Source: Gyromitra esculenta
Taxonomy: Eukaryota; Ascomycota; Pezizomycetes; Pezizales; Discinaceae
NCBI GenBank assembly: GCA_038503075.1
Contig: JBCAML010000012.1
Location: 310,001 to 374,000, forward strand
Direction of reading: 5' to 3'
DNA length: 64,000 nucleotides
Shown: piece by piece, positions 59,159-64,000 of the stretch
How positions within the stretch are numbered: position 1 is the first letter of the stretch
How the letters are laid out: every line of letters begins with the position of its first letter
Notes under the pieces: generated by a model
Database searches by the model: none
Told to the model about the DNA's origin: nothing
What the model saw: only the letters and a program-made list of their open reading frames with translations
Translations under genes and position numbers: made by a program

Positions 59159-60341
59159 AGAGGGCAGGCAGCAGCTGGAAGCAGGAGAGTGATAGGAAAC
59201 ATATTGGGATAGGACTACAGCAGTCCTCCAGGGAAAGAGTTTGGTCGATAAGGACTGGAGAAAGAGGCTTCGGTATTCGCGAGAGATATCTCTCGTTCCA
59301 GGGTGAACTTGAAGAAACGTCCATCCATGCATCCGTGCCTGACTAGACTGCTCGTTTATCGACTGTTCCTTCTCGTGGATACTGTATATTTCGCGTTTTT
59401 CCCTTCGAGCTCCAGCTCCATTCCCCAGTTCCTCCAAATTCAGAAGAGCCTCCAGAATATCTTTACTCCCGGAATAATATACTCCCCGAGACCCATCGTC
59501 AACCCGCCACCTCTGTAGCCCGATACCGATTCCCAATTCCAATTATCTATCAATCGTCTCCGGCAGGAGTGCCAGGAGCAGCAGAATCGCCTTGAAACCT
59601 ACCCCCTCCCCCCCCCGCGCTTCCGTCTATCCGCCAACGGTCTGGACAACCGGGCGACTCGCTTTTGCGGATCCTCTCCCGGGCTTCGCTTTTTATGACC
59701 AGGGACCTTCGGCGGCCTCTCCTTGGCTAGTTGTCTGGTATGCTGTTCCTCTGCATCAAGCGTTTTTTTCTTTTCTTTTTGCCCACTCTCCCATATCTCT
59801 CCATCACCTATTATTTCTCTATACTCGAGTCAACACTAATCGTGCTACCGACCTTACCCCCAGACTTGCGAATAAAGCGAGAACGAAAGGGGAAGAAAAA
59901 AAAGAAAGAAAAAAGGATTGAGCACAGAGCAACGACAGTGTACATCTCATCGAGAGGTACCTATCTTCGTCATTGCACCGCGCTATTCTTTCCCCGAATT
60001 ATCAAATAAGCACTTGTACTGTGGTAGCCCATTCGGCCAAACACAGAAAATCAGCCTCCACGTATTTACCCACGCACGCACGAGCGCACGCCCTAAGATA
60101 TCCATACCTACCTATCGCTACACCTACCTACCTTCATCCTGCGAGGCATACTTTTTTCTCTCTTTTCTCGATACATCACATTTAGAACTAGAGCCTAGGC
60201 AAAGCACTTCTCAACGCCTAACCTAACCATCTCTCGTCCATTGTGCATACACCAGCGTGACGAGACGTCAACCGTTTTTGCCGGCGAGGCAAGTAGCATT
60301 ATTCAAATACTCGGGTGGTGACCGCTGCCACCCTCTTTCGA

Positions 60342-63203
60342 ATGAATGCAATGGACTCGGAAAAGAGCCTCAAGTCTTATGAGGCCCACGACGATAACGA
60401 TCCTTACAGTCGCGCTTCACTTGTCATCGGTTCCAAGGAAGAAATGAACGTAATACATATGGGAGACCCGGGATTCCGGTCACGGATGGAAGAAAACTTT
60501 ATCGATGTGGAGAGCAACTGCTTGGAGCAGACGTTCAATTTGAAAGAAAAGTTACGGTCTTCAACAACTTTTGACTTTTGGCAGATTCTGATGGAAGGGA
60601 TGTCGGAAATTATGGGATCACAATATGCATTTGTGGCCAAACGAGTTTTGTATGATGATGAGAATGCTGCGGTAGAGATGCCACCTATTGGCCAACCAGG
60701 CTCCTGCCTTATGGGGTTGGCTTTTTATTTCAACGATCATAAAGGGCAGTCTGGGTTGTACAGAGACTATAAGTATCAAGTTTACGGTTGCCCGTGTCAA
60801 TGGATGCGACACGACAAGGTTCTCATCATCCCCGATGGGCTCACGACTCTCACGCCTAGTAATCCGAATTCTGGTTCAATGCCCATCCTTCCAGAAGGCT
60901 ATCTAGCCGTACCTTTGTTTCACAAAGGTAAATGTTTTGCACATTTTGGGGTTATGTGGACCGCCGACGGATTGAAAGAAAGGCCACAGTTGGGATGGGG
61001 CATGTTGGAGATGTTTTTGCACGCTCTGGAGGACCAGGTCACAGATCGGATGTTAGAAGGGAAAGGATTCACGGAGAAACCAAACGAAGTTATTCCCCAG
61101 CAGGCTGTCACCTCTCGACAATCGCTACGACCTTACGCCCGAAGTTTATCACATGAGTTGCGAACCCCAATGCAGGGTGTTGTGGGTATGTTGGATGTTA
61201 TGTATGCTTCAGTATTGGAAGCTACGGAATGGGAGGTTGGGGATATGAAGCAGATTCGAAATATGGTAGAATCTCTAAAAGAAAGCATAGAAGTTGCCCA
61301 AGGTATTTTTTTATTTTTTATTTTTTATTTTTTAAATGTAGCCTTGAATTTTATATTAACTTTTTTTATTTTTTTATATAGATAGTTCTAGGCGCGCCGT
61401 TGATGCTGCAGACAATATGGTCCATGCTTATGACTTTGACATGGAGGTCCCTTCGACACCAACACATTCACACCACATCACCCTTGAGCAAGCTGAAGCG
61501 GAAGATTCAGATGGCACACCCCCTCCTCCGCTTAGGGTCGAAGAGCTCGACTCTGCGCTCCTTGACTCATTGCCTCGGCGAAGTAAAAGACGAAGGGAGT
61601 CAGCATCGCCCGATGAGCATCAACCATACAAAATTAGACACTTTAGCGAGGGGCCAAGCCGTGATGCATATGGAGATGAGTCGCCATTAGGTGATAGATC
61701 AAGAAGCGTTGAACCACGAGATATCAACCCCTCTTCGGCCGAGCAATTGGGTATGTCAGAGGCATGTATTGAACGGCGAGAAAACGCAGTCCCGAATTAC
61801 GGTGTAGTGGCAGCTGCGTCACCTACGCCTTCTGGCGCATTACAGTTTGATGCGGCGGGGAAGGTTCAACTTAGCTCGCGACCCGTGAGAGTCCGGGAAC
61901 TTTTACGACAGATTGTTCATGATTCACTGCGTTCCGGCGGTCGTCCGGATTCTACACATTCAATTCCGACGATGCATGGCGAGCTCATCACTGTACAGTC
62001 AGCAGGACCAGGGGAGTCGACCAGTCTAGTTAAAATAGAACTGGCGGTCGATGAGAGTGTACCTGATACCCTAGTTGGTAAGCTATTTATAGTTGGTGTT
62101 GGTTTTTCTAATTTAGATTACTAATTTTACTCTGTTTAGTTGATAGTGTCGCTCTCACCAAGTTGCTGTCGAGTGTTTTTCACAACGCTGTCAAATTCAC
62201 CGAAAACGGGAAGATTGCCGTCACAGCAACAATCTCGAATCCGAAAAATCGATTTGTGCTCTTCATTATAGCGGACACCGGCGAAGGTATTCCGGAAGAT
62301 TTCTTACCGAAACTTTTCAAGGCTTTCTCGAGAGAAGATGAGTCCATGACACGGCAGCGAGATGGATTGGGGCTCGGGTTGCTTGTTGCAAAGGGTATTG
62401 CGAGGAAAATGGGTGGCGAGCTATGGTGTGAACGGACAGCAACACAGGGACCACATAAGGGTTCAGAGTTTCGAATCCGATTGCCATTAACGCCTTCAGA
62501 TGCGTCGAACAGCACGCCTGGAACCCCTGTAGTAAATCCGGGAACACCATTAACGACTCCTACGGGAACTAATCTCCCAAACCCATTAGCGAGTTGGTCA
62601 TTAGACGCGGGACAGACTCGGCGAAGCCCGTTCACTGGACCTTCGCCGCTTCAGGACGAGCAATTCGCCTCTTCCCCCCCTCTACCGCCATCAATCTTCG
62701 CGGTTGAGTCAAAAACTAAGACTCCGCCTCAAACAAAGACTAGCCGCCATAAAAAAGCCCTTGCATATGACCGAAACCTTGGGGAAAAGATGCCACTTCG
62801 GATACTAGTAGCCGAGGATAATAAAATCAATCGGAAACTACTCATGAGTATGCTTAAGAAGCTTGGTTATACGGAAATATTCGAGGCTTGCGATGGACTT
62901 GAAGCCGTACAGATAATGGATGTTGATAGAGAACTCCCTATTGATGTCATCCTTATGGATCTTTGGATGCCGCGTATGGATGGGTACGAAGCTGCCGAGC
63001 GAATACTCGCCATGAAACGATACGCCAAGAGCCCTGCCGGCAAGAAGAAGATAACCGTACTTGCAGTATCGGCAGATGCGACAACAGAAGCACTCGAGAA
63101 GACCTCGGCGGTCGGTATGGAAGGGTTCATGACCAAGCCATACAAGTTGGTTGATTTAGAACGATTATTGATCGAGTATTGTGCAGAGAGGCTGGCGTCA
63201 TAG
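60342..63203 (+). CDS. hybrid histidine kinase (GAF-like sensor, HisKA, HATPase, REC)
   Basis: Exons 60342-61302, 61382-62077 and 62140-63203 give about 906 residues; no membrane segment or signal peptide. The N-terminal 260 residues fit a GAF-like sensor (FWQILMEGMSEIMGSQYAFV, GYLAVPLFHKGKCFAHFGVM). The H-box SLSHELRTPMQGVVGMLD has His271. After a long low-complexity insert, the N-box is FHNAVKFTENG (about 568), G1 DTGEGI, G2 GLGLGLLVAKGIARKMGG. The receiver domain has AEDNKIN, Asp826 in ILMDLWMPRMDG and Lys885 in FMTKPY. This predicts a cytosolic or nuclear phosphorelay sensor passing phosphate to an HPt protein. The insert between H-box and N-box is about 290 residues and includes SKRRRESASPDE, a possible nuclear localisation signal. 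The first intron is almost pure T/A. ATG 60342 was chosen; a second ATG lies three codons on. Confidence 0.93.
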
Positions 63204-64000
63204 AAGGACTTGAGCATTTGAAAGGATAGAAAGACATTTTGGGGGTATTTGGGGCACTTGGATATCCAAAAGGAAAGGCATTTTTCTCCAAGTTTTTTAT
63301 TTGGTGTTGGGTTCTGTTTTATTTTTTATTACTTCAGTTAAAGGGTCATTTGGGATTTTTTTTTTGTCATAGCACTATTATTATTTTCCGTTTATTTTCA
63401 GGGTTGGCGTTTTTATGGGTGTTTATGGGGTCTTTTTTCTTGCGTGGGAGGGTTTTGGATGCTAAAACTCCGATTCTTCATTTCAGGGACCTTTTATCTC
63501 CTCTTTGTTTGAATGTTTTTTTATGACCACCTTTATTCGCTCCCTCTTCTTTCTTATTTATTTTGGACTACTGGATATCATGCGGGTGGCACGTTTAAAA
63601 ACCGGTGTTATATCCTGTTCGCTCGTTTTTCTCTTTCTCCGGGTTTTCCTTTTAAGGGTTTATTTTACGGGATTGTTACATAGCAGGGGTTTTTTTTACA
63701 ATCCGGTGTTTTTTTATTTTTCCTCCTCCTCCGTTTTTGGAACCCTGTATATACCACCTAGGCCGATTCGCGAGGAGGGGGGGGTTGTACTTATCTAGGG
63801 AAGGATTGGTGAAAGGGAGGGTAATTCTTGATACATATATTTACATACATTATTTTATGCACGTCATTCAGATTGGTTTTAACAGCATATGTGTGTGTGT
63901 GATGGTTTTTAGTTGATTCGAAGCGGTTTTTTTTTTTTTTTTCAAGTAGCGTAGCGCATTTGCTCTGCTGCCTTGATTCCCCCCCTTGTACTAAAGGAGG
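63204..64000. other. 3' flank of the histidine kinase
   Basis: T-rich downstream DNA with several T runs and a (GT)n stretch near 63891-63900. No gene seen before the window ends. Confidence 0.5.

Larger units (their letters stand above)
49658..60341. other. 10.7-kb gene-poor, microsatellite-rich spacer
   Basis: No ORF here carries a recognisable domain. What stands out is a density of simple repeats: TTTC, G-rich, GAGT, AT palindrome, AGCAAAA-type, polypurine, CTG and GAA tracts. Some are listed separately. From about 57000 the DNA becomes purine/pyrimidine-skewed and GC-richer, like a long fungal promoter and 5' UTR for the histidine kinase. Short upstream ATGs occur in that stretch. Confidence 0.5.

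Overview
The window is nuclear DNA of a filamentous ascomycete fungus. Genes have short GT-AG introns of about 50-110 bp, and the protein set is typical of such fungi: a YAT-type amino acid permease, a PXR1 G-patch protein, a UBA-UAS-UBX protein, a GCK kinase and a hybrid histidine kinase. The repeats are also fungal: chromodomain Ty3/gypsy elements, a Tad-like LINE and a NACHT-ankyrin gene. The long spacers and the NACHT-ankyrin relic would suit Pezizomycetes or a relative, but that placement is a weak inference. All exon structures and repeat ends were read by eye from open frames, splice motifs and target-site duplications (TSDs).

Layout. Positions 1-6662 show no gene I can support. From 6663 to 14712 there are four genes: a permease (+), a doubtful small membrane ORF (-), an FAD monooxygenase (-) and a GRDP-like (DUF1399) protein (-). 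A TA-flanked 156-bp MITE lies at 15964-16119. A decayed NACHT-ankyrin (NLR-like) gene follows, split into 16756-18716 and 36869-37553. A second 156-bp MITE lies at 38080-38235. Then come a UBX5-like gene (-), PXR1 (-), a Ste20/GCK kinase gene (+), a probably broken coiled-coil gene (+), about 10.7 kb of microsatellite-rich spacer, and a hybrid histidine kinase gene (+, 60342-63203).

The centre is a stack of insertions that can be read layer by layer. (1) A Tad-like LINE (minus strand, 15-T tract at its 3' end, perfect 16-bp TSD) interrupts the ankyrin repeats. (2) Two chromodomain gypsy elements sit inside the LINE: element 1 (minus, 20102-26569, TSD GAGCG/AAGCG) and element 2 (plus, 26739-33711, TSD GTTTG). 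A solo LTR of the same family at 34337-34746 has no matching TSD and coincides with missing LINE sequence. (3) Solo LTRs sit inside the gypsy elements: two of a second family (TG...CA ends, tRNA-like A and B boxes) at 25471-26195 and 29585-30375, and one of the gypsy family itself at 32288-32696. The LINE pieces, read in order across these insertions, give the expected protein order apart from the deletion.

The most distinctive points are in the gypsy family. Its LTRs run TTTC...GAGA rather than TG...CA. A 9-nt match between the region just after the 5' LTR and a site inside the LTR suggests Tf1-like self-priming. A canonical TTTAAAC slippery heptamer abuts the gag stop codon in both copies, and in element 2 a perfect 8-bp stem-loop follows. 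All elements are damaged. The flanking single-copy genes look intact.
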